A stretch of DNA of 64,000 bases from NCBI GenBank assembly GCA_035628915.1, contig DASPIW010000022.1, forward strand, positions 62,001 through 126,000, written 5' to 3'. Source of the DNA: JARBUG01 sp035628915 (lineage in GTDB: Bacteria > Bacillota > Sulfobacillia > Symbiobacteriales > Symbiobacteriaceae). The translations under genes were made by a program, and so were the position numbers. Below are positions 7,421 to 15,364 of this stretch, one piece after another (the stretch's first letter is position 1; the number at the start of each line of letters is the position of its first letter). The notes beneath the pieces are model-generated. The model was given only the letters and a program-made list of their open reading frames with translations, ran no database searches and was not told the DNA's origin.

Positions 7421-8483
7421 TTCCCGACACCTCCCCGGCAAGCAGGCGGATTCGTTCGACCAGTTCTTCCGTCGTGGGCATAATGCCACCGAGCTTGCGG
7501 TGGAGCCAGACCGGCGCTTTGCCGTTGACGGCCAGGCGGACGTCCTCGATCATCTGACCCATGTTCATTTCGGCGACCAGGATGCCCTTGGCGGTCTTGA
7601 GTGCCGCTTCGATGGGCTTGGTGGGGAACGGCCACAGCGTGATGGGACGGATCATGCCGACTTTGATGCCCATGCTGCGAGCTTCGCGCACCGCCGAGCG
7701 GGCGATGCGCCCGCAGGTGCCGAAGGCGACGACCACGAGGTCGGCATCGTCCAGGGCGATCTCTTCCCAGCGCTGCTCGGTCTCCCGGATGCGGTCGTAC
7801 TTCTCGGCCATCATAATGGCCCGGCGTTCAGCCGCCGCCGTTTCGAGGTTGTAGCCCACCACGTCGTGCTTGGGTCCGCCCCGCTTGCCGCGGGCGGCCC
7901 AGGTCTTGGGCGGCAGGTCCCGGGGCTCAGGCTTGCGGAACTCGACGGGCTCCATCATCTGACCGAGGACGCCGTCCATGGCGATGACCGCCGGCATGCG
8001 GTACTGGTCGGCCAGGTCGAAGGCCAGGGCCATCAGGTCGGCGGCTTCCTGCACGCCGGCAGGCGCCAGGCAGAAGTTGTAATAGTCGCCGTGCCCGCCG
8101 CCCTTGACCATCTGGAAGTAGTCGCCCTGGCTGGGGTCGAGGTTGCCCAGGGCGGGGCCGAGCCGGGCCACGTTGACCACGACCACGGGCAGGTCGTAGG
8201 CTGCCAGGAAGGACATACCTTCCTGCATGAGGCTGAATCCGCACCCGGAGGTGCCCGTCATGACGCGAGCGCCGGCGCCGGCGGCGCCCAACAGCATGTA
8301 AATCGCCGAGACTTCGCTTTCGGCCTGCGTCATGCTGCCGCCCACTTCGGGCATGCGGCGCGCCATATACTCGATGATTTCGTTGGACGGGGTAATCGGG
8401 TAGCCGAAGAACAGGCGGCAGCCGGCCTGAATGGCCGCTTCGGAAATCGCCTCGTTACCCTTTACCAGCAGCTTCTGCACCAC
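7413..8483 (-). CDS. vorB: 2-oxoacid:ferredoxin oxidoreductase, alpha subunit (VorB-like)
   Basis: A 356-residue alpha subunit. It begins with KLLVKGNEAISEAAIQAGCRLFFGYPITPSNEI, the N-terminal pyrimidine-binding domain pattern, followed by TGTSGCGFSLMQEGMSFLA and PVVVVNVARLGP. A transketolase C-terminal domain follows (LVVVAFGTCGRIARSAV, GMIRPITLWPFP). Length and motifs match VorB/KorA. Together with the TPP, gamma and 2[4Fe-4S] subunits it forms a complete CoA-acylating oxidoreductase in the cytoplasm, supplying reduced ferredoxin. The exact 2-oxo acid is not set by sequence; the ptb-buk genes nearby fit valine/leucine/isoleucine-type 2-oxo acids or 2-oxobutyrate. Confidence 0.92.
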   Translation of the reverse strand: MVQKLLVKGNEAISEAAIQAGCRLFFGYPITPSNEIIEYMARRMPEVGGSMTQAESEVSAIYMLLGAAGAGARVMTGTSGCGFSLMQEGMSFLAAYDLPVVVVNVARLGPALGNLDPSQGDYFQMVKGGGHGDYYNFCLAPAGVQEAADLMALAFDLADQYRMPAVIAMDGVLGQMMEPVEFRKPEPRDLPPKTWAARGKRGGPKHDVVGYNLETAAAERRAIMMAEKYDRIRETEQRWEEIALDDADLVVVAFGTCGRIARSAVREARSMGIKVGMIRPITLWPFPTKPIEAALKTAKGILVAEMNMGQMIEDVRLAVNGKAPVWLHRKLGGIMPTTEELVERIRLLAGEVSGND

Positions 8484-8493
8484 GGTTCCCCCC

Positions 8494-8697
8494 TTATTTG
8501 TAGACGGTAATTGCAGAGTCCGGACACATGATGGCGCAGAGGGTGCAGGCGTTGCACTTCTCGGGTACGGTCAGGGCGGCGGGCAGGTAGCCCTTGCTGT
8601 TCTGGGTGTCGCTCAGGCCCAGGGCGCCCTTGGCGCAGGCGCTGATGCATAACTCGCAGCCCTTGCACAAGTTCAGGTTGATCACCACGTAACCCAT
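8494..8697 (-). CDS. 2-oxoacid oxidoreductase delta subunit (2[4Fe-4S] ferredoxin)
   Basis: A 67-residue ferredoxin. Cluster motifs are CKGCELCISACAKG and CNACTLCAIMCPDS, both with the C-x2-C-x2-C-x3-C spacing for [4Fe-4S]. ATG 8697 follows GGGAGGAG, giving the start MGYVVINLNL; an upstream in-frame codon would add seven residues without a better ribosome binding site. Located immediately before the alpha gene, it is the electron-transfer subunit of the complex. Confidence 0.93.
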   Translation of the reverse strand: MGYVVINLNLCKGCELCISACAKGALGLSDTQNSKGYLPAALTVPEKCNACTLCAIMCPDSAITVYK

Positions 8698-8717
8698 GTA
8701 ATCTCCTCCCAATCGCA

Positions 8718-9383
8718 CTACCCGGCCGAACGGTCCAGGCAGATGTCAAGCGGCTCCACGTTCTCCCCGGGCGCCCTTGCGGCAACGGCTTCGGCCAGGT
8801 CCCGCCGGACGGCCAGCCCGACCAGCGGCACGCCGAGCGCCCGTGCGGACTCCCGGGCGGCATCCAGGCCGGATATGACATCGTCGGCGGTGGTCGCCGG
8901 CCCCAGGTTCGGGTTCGCCAGCACGCCGGTCCAGCCGAGTTTTGCCGCCGCCAGGATATCTGCGGCTTCGGTCAGGGCCTTTTCTGCGGTGTCGGTCCGG
9001 GGCCGGAACGGGTTGACGACCAGCAGCATGTCGGCCTTGTCCGCTAGGTACCCGGCGAACTGCCCCAGCACCCGGCTGCCCACGGCGTCGCCGCCGAGGT
9101 CGACGAAGACCTGCCAGGCCTTGTCCCCGAAGACACCCAGCACTTCCGGCGAGACGATGGGCAGGTCGGCGTTCAGCATGCCCGGGGGCGGCAGGACCAC
9201 CCGGACGCCGGCTGCCTGGAGCTTATCCGCTACCCCTCGGGTGCGGAAGTAGTGGTTGACGGTGTCAATGTCGACCAGCGCAGCACGGCCGCCTTCCCGG
9301 GCCAGGCGGATGGCCCGGTTGACGGCGATTTCGGTCTTGCCGCTGCCGCTGTGGCCGGCCAATACGGTAATGCGGCGGGTCAT
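8718..9383 (-). CDS. P-loop ATPase (CobQ/MinD-like) of unknown function
   Basis: A 221-residue nucleotide-binding protein. Walker A is GHSGSGKTE at residues 10-18; AALVDIDTVNHYF (about 34-46) supplies a deviant Walker region as in MinD/CooC-type ATPases; VFVDLGGDAVGSRVLG resembles the switch II part. The middle contains MLLVVNPFRPRTDT. It has no membrane segment. It sits between ptb (4-bp overlap) and the ferredoxin subunit gene, so it is made with the acyl-CoA pathway. CooC-like members insert metals, which would fit LarA (nickel pincer cofactor) or the Fe-S oxidoreductase, but no metal-binding cysteines are seen. Function is not assignable. Confidence 0.75.
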   Translation of the reverse strand: MTRRITVLAGHSGSGKTEIAVNRAIRLAREGGRAALVDIDTVNHYFRTRGVADKLQAAGVRVVLPPPGMLNADLPIVSPEVLGVFGDKAWQVFVDLGGDAVGSRVLGQFAGYLADKADMLLVVNPFRPRTDTAEKALTEAADILAAAKLGWTGVLANPNLGPATTADDVISGLDAARESARALGVPLVGLAVRRDLAEAVAARAPGENVEPLDICLDRSAG

Positions 9384-10297
9384 CGGGCCACCGGCGCGGG
9401 CGTGGCGAGCATGGCCAAGGCGAGGGAGACCAGCTTCGCCCGGGGTGTGTCGGACCGGGAGACCAGCACCGCCGGCACAGCGGCGCCCAGCACGAGGCCG
9501 GCCATGGTCGCCCCGCCGCAGTAGACCAGCGACTTGCCCAGCAGATTCCCTGCCTCAATGGTCGGGGTGAGAATCAGGTCGGCCTGCCCCGCCACGGGGC
9601 CCCCGATGCCCTTGTGCTTGCAGGACTCGGGGCTGATGGCACCGTCGAAGGCCAGCGGCCCGTCGATGACGGCGCCTTTGATCTGGCCGCGCTCGGCCAT
9701 TTTCGCGAGCAGCGCCGCATCGACCGTGGGCTGCATTTTCAGGTTGACCGTCTCGACGGCGGCCACCACGGCGACTTTCGGCTTCTCCCAGCCGAGGGTG
9801 TGCATGCAGTCCAGGGCGTTCTCGAGGATCTTGACCTTCTGCTCCAGGTCCGGGTAGGGGACCATGCCGCCATCGGTCAGAAAGAGGAGCCGGCCCAGGG
9901 CGGGCACTTCAAAGCAGGCCAGGTGGCTCAGGAGCGACGACTTTTTCAGTCCGGCCTCGGGGTGGAGGACGGCGCCCAGGAAGTCCGCGGACGAGACCAT
10001 GCCCTTCATGAGCACCTGGGCCTTGCCGGTCCCGCATAGGCACGCCGCCTGCAGGGCAGCGGCCTTGGGGTTGGGGGCGTCGACCACTTCCACGGTGGCG
10101 AGGTCAAGGCCCACTTCTGCTGCGGCCTTTGTTACGGAGATCACGGGTCCCACCAGAATCGCCTTGCACAGGCCCATCGTCACCGCGTTCTTGATCGCTT
10201 CCAGCACATCGGGGTCGCCGGCCGCGGCCACCGCCACCGTACGAGGCGGCTGGCTGCGGGCGGCGTCAAGCATCGCATCAAAGCTCAGCCACGGCAT
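9380..10297 (-). CDS. ptb: Phosphate butyryltransferase (phosphotransbutyrylase)
   Basis: A 305-residue member of the phosphate acetyl/butyryltransferase family: GDPDVLEAIKNAV near the N-terminus, AQVLMKGMVSSADFL in the middle, and IDGPLAFDGAISPESCKHKG, then GQADLILTPTIEAGNLLGKSLVY toward the C-terminus. It converts an acyl-CoA to acyl-phosphate, which the adjacent butyrate kinase uses to make ATP. ATG 10297 follows AGAGGAGG. It overlaps buk by 20 bp upstream and the P-loop ATPase gene by 4 bp downstream. In this operon the acyl-CoA probably comes from the 2-oxoacid oxidoreductase, not from butyrate fermentation, since no crotonase/Bcd genes are present. Confidence 0.93.
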   Translation of the reverse strand: MPWLSFDAMLDAARSQPPRTVAVAAAGDPDVLEAIKNAVTMGLCKAILVGPVISVTKAAAEVGLDLATVEVVDAPNPKAAALQAACLCGTGKAQVLMKGMVSSADFLGAVLHPEAGLKKSSLLSHLACFEVPALGRLLFLTDGGMVPYPDLEQKVKILENALDCMHTLGWEKPKVAVVAAVETVNLKMQPTVDAALLAKMAERGQIKGAVIDGPLAFDGAISPESCKHKGIGGPVAGQADLILTPTIEAGNLLGKSLVYCGGATMAGLVLGAAVPAVLVSRSDTPRAKLVSLALAMLATPAPVAR

Positions 10298-11396
10298 GGA
10301 TATCCTCCTCTTGCGGCGGGTACTCACGGGGCTGCTCCTCGCCGTTCAGGACACGCAGGGCGCCTTCGACCAGCGATTCCAGCTCCTCTTCGCCCGGCAC
10401 GATGCTGATGGGCGCCAGGAACTCGACCCGCCGGACGATGCGGGAGACCACGTAGTCCGAGTAGGCGATGCCACCCGTGATGATGATCCGGTCGACCTTG
10501 CCTTCCAGGGCGCAGGCCATGGCGCCGACTTCCTTGGCTACTTGATAGCACATGGCGTCCAGCACCAGCTTGGCTTCCTGGTCGCCGGCGGCGATGCGCT
10601 CTTCGATGATGCGCACGTCCTTGGTGCCCAGGTAGGAGTACAGGCCGCCGTCCCGGGTCAGCATGTTGATGACCTGTTTTTCCGTGTACTTGCCGGAGAA
10701 GCAGAGCTGCGTCAGCTGCACGGCGGGCAGCCCGCCGCACCGCTCGGGCGCGAACGGCCCCTCGTTGTTGGCGTTGTTGACGTCGACCATGCGTCCCTTG
10801 CAGTGCGGGGCCACGGAGATGCCGGAGCCCAGGTGGACGGTGATCAGATTCAGGTCGCTGTACGCGAAGCCGAGACTCTTGGCCACACGGTGGGCGACGG
10901 CTTTCATGTTCAGGGCGTGGGCCTGGCTGAGCCGGGTGATGCCCTTCAGGCCGGAGACGCGAGCGAGGGGCCAGAACTCATCGACCGTAACGGGATCGAC
11001 AATATAGCTCGGAATGCCGAGCGGGTGGGCAATGTTGTAGGCAATAATCGGGGCCAGGTTGGAGACGTGGGCGCCGTAAGTACAGGCTTCCAGGTCGTTC
11101 AGCATCGCTTGATTGATCAGATAGGTGCCGCCTGCGCAGGGGCGGAGCAGGCCGCCGCGGGCGACCACGGCCGTCAGGTCTTCCGGCGAGACCCGGTTGT
11201 CGTTGAGGGCCTTGCGGACAAGGTCGAGCCGGTACTGGTACTGGTCGGTGACCCGGTCATACTTGGCCAGTTCGGACGCATCATGGGGAATCGTCTGCCG
11301 CAGGCGCCACATGCTGCCTGACAGCAGGCCGATTTTGGTGGACGTGGCACCGGGATTGATGGCGAGAATGAGCGGGAGCTTCTCCGGGCTTGTCAT
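10278..11396 (-). CDS. buk: Butyrate kinase
   Basis: A 372-residue acetate/butyrate kinase of the ASKHA fold. Phosphate-binding INPGATSTKIGLL is near the start. GGLLRPCAGGTYLIN, YGAHVSNLAPIIAYNIA and DPVTVDEF follow, then LITVHLGSGISVAPHCKGRMVDVNNA. It forms ATP from acyl-phosphate and ADP, releasing butyrate, isobutyrate or isovalerate. ATG 11396 is preferred because GAGGTGG lies at the right distance; a GTG three codons upstream overlaps that ribosome binding site. Second gene of the operon after larA. Confidence 0.94.
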   Translation of the reverse strand: MTSPEKLPLILAINPGATSTKIGLLSGSMWRLRQTIPHDASELAKYDRVTDQYQYRLDLVRKALNDNRVSPEDLTAVVARGGLLRPCAGGTYLINQAMLNDLEACTYGAHVSNLAPIIAYNIAHPLGIPSYIVDPVTVDEFWPLARVSGLKGITRLSQAHALNMKAVAHRVAKSLGFAYSDLNLITVHLGSGISVAPHCKGRMVDVNNANNEGPFAPERCGGLPAVQLTQLCFSGKYTEKQVINMLTRDGGLYSYLGTKDVRIIEERIAAGDQEAKLVLDAMCYQVAKEVGAMACALEGKVDRIIITGGIAYSDYVVSRIVRRVEFLAPISIVPGEEELESLVEGALRVLNGEEQPREYPPQEEDIHAVAEL

Positions 11397-11452
11397 GGAT
11401 GCCACCTCGCTTATTGGGTGGAGCCGGGGGAGCGGGGCCGGGGGCGGGGCGC

Positions 11453-12730
11453 TTACCTACGTGGCGGGACCGGGAAGGTGACCATGCTGTAGGGAATCAG
11501 GATTGTCTCGGCTGCGTGGGGCGCCCGGGCGCCGGCGAGGGCCAGCGCTTCGGCGGGCGAGTGGGCGGGAATCATGCCGACCGCCTTCACCACATCGTCG
11601 GGTAGGGAACTGACGAGAATCACTGCGGCCCGTTCCAGAATTTCGGTCACGAAATAGCAGACGTACTTTTGAATCGTATAGCGTTCCTGCAGCGATGCTC
11701 CGACAGCGGCCAGACCGCCCAGCTTGAACGCTTCCACGAACTCGGGATGACCGGGGCCGTCGGAGCACTCCGAGATCAGAATGATCGTCCCGCCGTCACG
11801 CACGGCCTTTGCGGCGTTCTCCAGGCCCTTCATGGACTGATAAAGCTGCATATCCTTCGGGTAGCCGCCGCACGAGGCGATGACCAAATCAGCCGGCTGC
11901 TCCAGCGCAATGGTGAACATGGAATCGCAGATGCGGACGCCTTCGAGCCAGGCGGCTTCCATTTCGCCGGCCACCACCGCCACCACTTCGTTGTGCTCGT
12001 TGGTGACGTTGTTGATCAGGAAATCGGGCCCGGCCATGTAGGCCGCTTCCATGAGGTCGGCGGCCAGGGGGTTGCCCACGATGGCGCCCGGCCCCGTCAC
12101 TTCGCCGGGCGCCTTGCGCACCACCAGCGAATGGTTGGCCTGAATGGTCTGATACCCAGCCACGCCCGGCAGGAGCGCCTTGCGCCCGCCGCCGTAGCCG
12201 GCGAAGGAGTGGTGGCTCAGTCCGCCCGTAATGATGATGCGGTCCGCCGCGTGGACCAGCTTGTTGAGCCAGACCGGCGTGCCCCGGCGGGTGGCGCCCA
12301 GGTAGACGAGGTTCGCCTCATCCTTGGCGTTGTGGTCGTAGATGCGCACCCGGCCGTAGACCCGGTCGCCCACCAGCTTGCGGTGCTCCTCAGGGGTCTG
12401 GCTGCGGTGGTCGCCACAGGCCATCATGATGAAGATCTGCTCGTCGGGGATGCCGCAGTCGTTCAACTCCTGCAGCAGCATCGGGAGGATGATGTCGGGG
12501 CGGGTCGAGAGCCGAGTAATGTCGCTGGTGATGATGCAGACCGACTCGCCCGGCTGCACAATCTCCCGCAGGGGCGGAGATTGGATGGGGCTGCGCAGGG
12601 CGTGCCGCACGGCGGCGTCCGGGTCGGAGAGCCGGTCCCGGTGATTGGGCACAACGGTGGTCGTCTTGTTGGCGGCGGGCAGCTCAAAGGCAAGCTCACC
12701 CTTACCGAAGGGCATGGTTACGTGCTGCAT
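11453..12730 (-). CDS. larA: LarA-family nickel-dependent 2-hydroxyacid racemase
   Basis: A 425-residue lactate racemase-family protein (DUF2088). Key residues fall at the same numbers as in Lactobacillus plantarum LarA: His108 in GDHR, His174 in SHHSFAGYGGG, Lys184 in GGRKALLPG (the residue that bonds the nickel-pincer nucleotide) and His200 in ANHSL. An SDITRLSTR motif (D70/R73) is also present. It should interconvert D and L forms of lactate or another 2-hydroxy acid. The maturation genes larB, larC and larE are not in the window, so the cofactor must be made elsewhere. It is the first gene of the operon, directly behind four IclR-type operators, and would feed 2-hydroxy acids to a dehydrogenase such as GlcDF. 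Confidence 0.88.
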   Translation of the reverse strand: MQHVTMPFGKGELAFELPAANKTTTVVPNHRDRLSDPDAAVRHALRSPIQSPPLREIVQPGESVCIITSDITRLSTRPDIILPMLLQELNDCGIPDEQIFIMMACGDHRSQTPEEHRKLVGDRVYGRVRIYDHNAKDEANLVYLGATRRGTPVWLNKLVHAADRIIITGGLSHHSFAGYGGGRKALLPGVAGYQTIQANHSLVVRKAPGEVTGPGAIVGNPLAADLMEAAYMAGPDFLINNVTNEHNEVVAVVAGEMEAAWLEGVRICDSMFTIALEQPADLVIASCGGYPKDMQLYQSMKGLENAAKAVRDGGTIILISECSDGPGHPEFVEAFKLGGLAAVGASLQERYTIQKYVCYFVTEILERAAVILVSSLPDDVVKAVGMIPAHSPAEALALAGARAPHAAETILIPYSMVTFPVPPRR

Positions 12731-12751
12731 TGGGCTCCCCCCTCTTCAGCT

Positions 12752-12866
12752 TGTTCTGTATTGCGGAACACTGTTCCGTATAGTAGAACTGGGTCTGGCG
12801 TTGTCGCGTGCTGGTGTGTCTGCTTGTTGTTCCGCATTACAGAACCGAGTTCCGCATTGCGAGAAC
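12752..12866. promoter_or_regulatory. Four IclR-type operators in two pairs upstream of larA
   Basis: Four imperfect palindromes of consensus GTTCCGYATTRCRGAAC lie at 12753-12769, 12773-12789, 12829-12845 and 12849-12866. The last has one extra base. Within each pair the left ends are exactly 20 bp apart, two helical turns; the pairs start 76 bp apart. On the minus strand the second site contains TACTATAC, a possible -10 for larA. The iclR gene lies immediately upstream, so it is the likely ligand. Confidence 0.8.
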
Positions 12867-12883
12867 AAAAAGGGGAGCCTGCG

Positions 12884-13693
12884 CTAAACCAATAAACGCC
12901 CGATCTCCGCAGCGGCGGCCACGACTGCCTCCCGCACAACGTTCATGCTGTCACCGGCCACCCGGAAGGTGGGGCCGGAAACGCTGATGGCCGCGATGAC
13001 CTCTTTGCCTTCGAATACGGGCGCCGCCAGGCAGGTCAGTCCGAGTTCCAGCTCTTCACGGTCGGTAGCGTAGCCCTTGGACCGAATATCGGCCAGTTCG
13101 GTCCGCAGTGCCGCCACGGTGGTAATGGTGTGCTCAGTGTGGCGGGGAAGTGGGTCCTTCACCTGGCGAAGGGCATCGGAGCTGGCGAACGCCAGGAGCA
13201 CCTTGCCGCCGGCCGTGCAGTGGGCGGGGCTCACGGCGCCGGGGCTGGGCGTAATGGAAAGCTGATAGGCCGAGTCGATTTTGTCCAGCAGAATCAGGCT
13301 CGGCAGGCCTTTTTCGGAGCGTGCCGGGACCATCAGGTGGACGGCTTCGCCAAGCTGTCCGGCGAGCCGCTCCATAATGGGGCGGGCCAGGCCGCGCAGG
13401 GTGACGGTGGTCTCGAAGACCTTGCCCAGCACGAAGAGGCGGGGACCCAGGAAGTACTGGCGGCTCAAGGGATTCCTGTCCACAAAGCCGGTAGCCTCCA
13501 GGGTCTGGAGGAGCCGGTGCACGGCGGACTTGTTGAGCCCCAGTTCGTTGGCCAGTTCCGTCACGCCCACGGGGTGGCGGCGCCGGCCCATGTAGTTCAG
13601 CACATCCAGCGCCTTCGCAAGGCTCTTGACCCCGGATTCGCGCCGTTCGGAGTCGCCGCTGCGCGCTGCGTTGCCTGATGAGCGTTGGACCAT
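12884..13693 (-). CDS. IclR-family transcriptional regulator
   Basis: A 269-residue regulator with the IclR N-terminal winged helix (VTELANELGLNKSAVHRLLQTLEATGFVDRN, about residues 43-72) and a C-terminal effector domain (GEAVHLMVPARSEKGLPSLILL, SPAHCTAGGKVLLAF, GYATDREELELGLTCLAAPVFEGKEVIAAISVSGP). ATG 13693 follows AGGAAGG. It probably controls the larA-buk-ptb-oxidoreductase operon that starts 154 bp downstream on the same strand, through the four operators in between. Effector likely a 2-hydroxy or 2-oxo acid, by analogy with IclR proteins binding glyoxylate or pyruvate. Confidence 0.92.
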   Translation of the reverse strand: MVQRSSGNAARSGDSERRESGVKSLAKALDVLNYMGRRRHPVGVTELANELGLNKSAVHRLLQTLEATGFVDRNPLSRQYFLGPRLFVLGKVFETTVTLRGLARPIMERLAGQLGEAVHLMVPARSEKGLPSLILLDKIDSAYQLSITPSPGAVSPAHCTAGGKVLLAFASSDALRQVKDPLPRHTEHTITTVAALRTELADIRSKGYATDREELELGLTCLAAPVFEGKEVIAAISVSGPTFRVAGDSMNVVREAVVAAAAEIGRLLV

Positions 13694-14006
13694 GTCGACA
13701 ACCTTCCTGATGTCTTCATGTTAGTCCCAGGTTAATACTATCATGATCCGGCCCTTTCCTCCTGCCTGGCATCGATGGAAACGATATAGTTGGCTATTTC
13801 TTGTCATATAGTGCCACGGCAAGTGGCGCCAATGCATTGTATGCCCCACGACTTGCTCTGCCCTCGCCACCAGGGCCGGACTACGGGTCCTGCCAACCGC
13901 CAGGAGCCCTCGCAATCGTGAGGGCTCTCTCCTATCTGCTGACGTGAAGGAACTGGCAGATCCGGAACGAACAATTAGTGTCAACTGTTGCCTGTTGAAG
14001 GGATAG
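13694..14006. other. Divergent intergenic region with an unexplained hairpin
   Basis: No credible gene. The region separates iclR (minus) from the gene at 14007 (plus) and should hold both promoters, though I cannot place them confidently. GAGCCCTC (13904-13911) pairs with GAGGGCTC (13920-13927) around 8 nt, a terminator-like hairpin followed by TCTCC. No annotated gene would use it. A seven-codon ORF (MIVLTWD) at about 13745-13722 on the minus strand, behind AGGAGGAAAGGG, could be an iclR leader peptide but is too short to support. Confidence 0.5.
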
Positions 14007-15353
14007 GTGGATGAAATGGGCGGGCTCTCCCTGGAGGCACCTCCGGGCTGGAAGGTAAATGAGCATCAGTCCGGTCGGGTGGATGTGACCAGCCCCGACG
14101 GCGAGACCGTTACGGTCTGGCCGTTCTTCGTACAGGCGCCGCTGGAGGCGGGGGTCGCCGCCGAGGTACTGCGGGCAATGGCCGTAGGCGTCTGGCCTGC
14201 GGCGAGGTGGACTGCACCCCGGGGCGCCGGTCCGGCGGCCCTCAGCGCCTGGGGGTGGCAGGGTGCGCAGGTCATCAACGGGATAGTGGCCTGGACAACC
14301 AGTCCGAAGGGCTCGGCGGGTTTTTCCTTCTTTGCTTCGGCGCCTAACACGGACGCCTATCGCCGTCAATCCGACCTGTTTGCGCGGGTTATGGACTCAG
14401 TCCGCCTGCAGGGCTGCCCGGAGACCGATGCCCCTCTCCATACGTTCGAGCGATGGCATGACCCCAACGAACAGGCGTTTACCATGGAGCTGCCCGCCGG
14501 TTGGCGGGTGCAAGGCGGAACCTTGCGGCCCGGCATCGCTCTGGTGCAGGCCGAAGTGGCCGTCACCTCGCCCGACGATCAGATCCGGCTCTGGTTCGGC
14601 GACCATTTCCAGATGTTCGTGGAGCCGAACCCAATGCTGATGTTCGGCGGAATTGTCCAGGGCGGCGCCTACATGGACCCGAGCGGCTACTGCTGGATGG
14701 TCCAGCCCTACGCGCCGGGCGCCTCCTTCCTCTACTATCATTTTCTGCCGGCCCGGCTCGGCGCTTTTGAGTTGATTTCCTGGCAGGACCTGCCCCAGTT
14801 GGCGGCAACCTGCCGCTCCATCGGCATCAACCGGTTTGACGCCGGGGAGGTGCGTTACCGCTTTGACCGGAACGGCCAAGCTTTCGAGGGAAACGCCATC
14901 GCCATAACTGAGTTGATCGACCCCGGCGGCGGCAGCCGAATGTGGCACCTATGGCGTCTCTACCTGAACGAAGGGCCGCCGGAGCGCCGGCAGGCGGCCG
15001 AAGCGGCCATGGTACATGCGTCAACCACGTTCGCCATCAACCCGGGGTGGGCTCAGATGCAGTCACAACTGACGGCGGCCCAAAGCCGGATCATTGCCGA
15101 TATGGGCACTGCCATCAGCAACACCATCCGGGAGACGTACGAATACAAGCAGCGGGTGGACGATGAGATAAGCCGGCGCCGAGAGAACGCCATCCTCTTT
15201 ACGAGCGACGTCATCGACCCGGTGACGGGCCGTCACCTGAAAGTAGAGTCCAGCAGCAACTACTACTGGATCAACCACAAGGGCGAAATCGTCGGCACCC
15301 AGACCGCGACGGTGCCCGGTGTCGATTTCCGGTCGCTTATCCAACTACCTTAG
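14007..15353 (+). CDS. Hypothetical protein, truncated paralog of the next gene
   Basis: A 448-residue protein with no recognised domain. It is homologous along its whole length to residues of about 155-605 of the following gene: shared blocks are WPFFVQ, SPKG-x-AG, MELPAGWRVQGGT/VEIPKGWTVQGGT, AAQS(R/K)II, and a C-terminal YYWIN-x-x-G-x(I/V)VGTQT. It lacks the signal peptide and the stalk-like N-terminal repeats of that neighbour, so it would be cytoplasmic unless exported otherwise. Start is GTG 14007 or ATG 14016; the latter has AGGTGG at better spacing. A TAG directly upstream excludes extension. Likely a tandem duplication followed by loss of the 5' part, or functional divergence. Unknown function. 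Confidence 0.75.
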   Translation: MDEMGGLSLEAPPGWKVNEHQSGRVDVTSPDGETVTVWPFFVQAPLEAGVAAEVLRAMAVGVWPAARWTAPRGAGPAALSAWGWQGAQVINGIVAWTTSPKGSAGFSFFASAPNTDAYRRQSDLFARVMDSVRLQGCPETDAPLHTFERWHDPNEQAFTMELPAGWRVQGGTLRPGIALVQAEVAVTSPDDQIRLWFGDHFQMFVEPNPMLMFGGIVQGGAYMDPSGYCWMVQPYAPGASFLYYHFLPARLGAFELISWQDLPQLAATCRSIGINRFDAGEVRYRFDRNGQAFEGNAIAITELIDPGGGSRMWHLWRLYLNEGPPERRQAAEAAMVHASTTFAINPGWAQMQSQLTAAQSRIIADMGTAISNTIRETYEYKQRVDDEISRRRENAILFTSDVIDPVTGRHLKVESSSNYYWINHKGEIVGTQTATVPGVDFRSLIQLP

Positions 15354-15364
15354 GGGGGTTCGCT

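Noticed and set aside
7395..8510. 371-codon plus-strand ORF
   Set aside because: It lies entirely antisense to the oxidoreductase alpha subunit, whose motifs are intact; high GC creates long false frames here.
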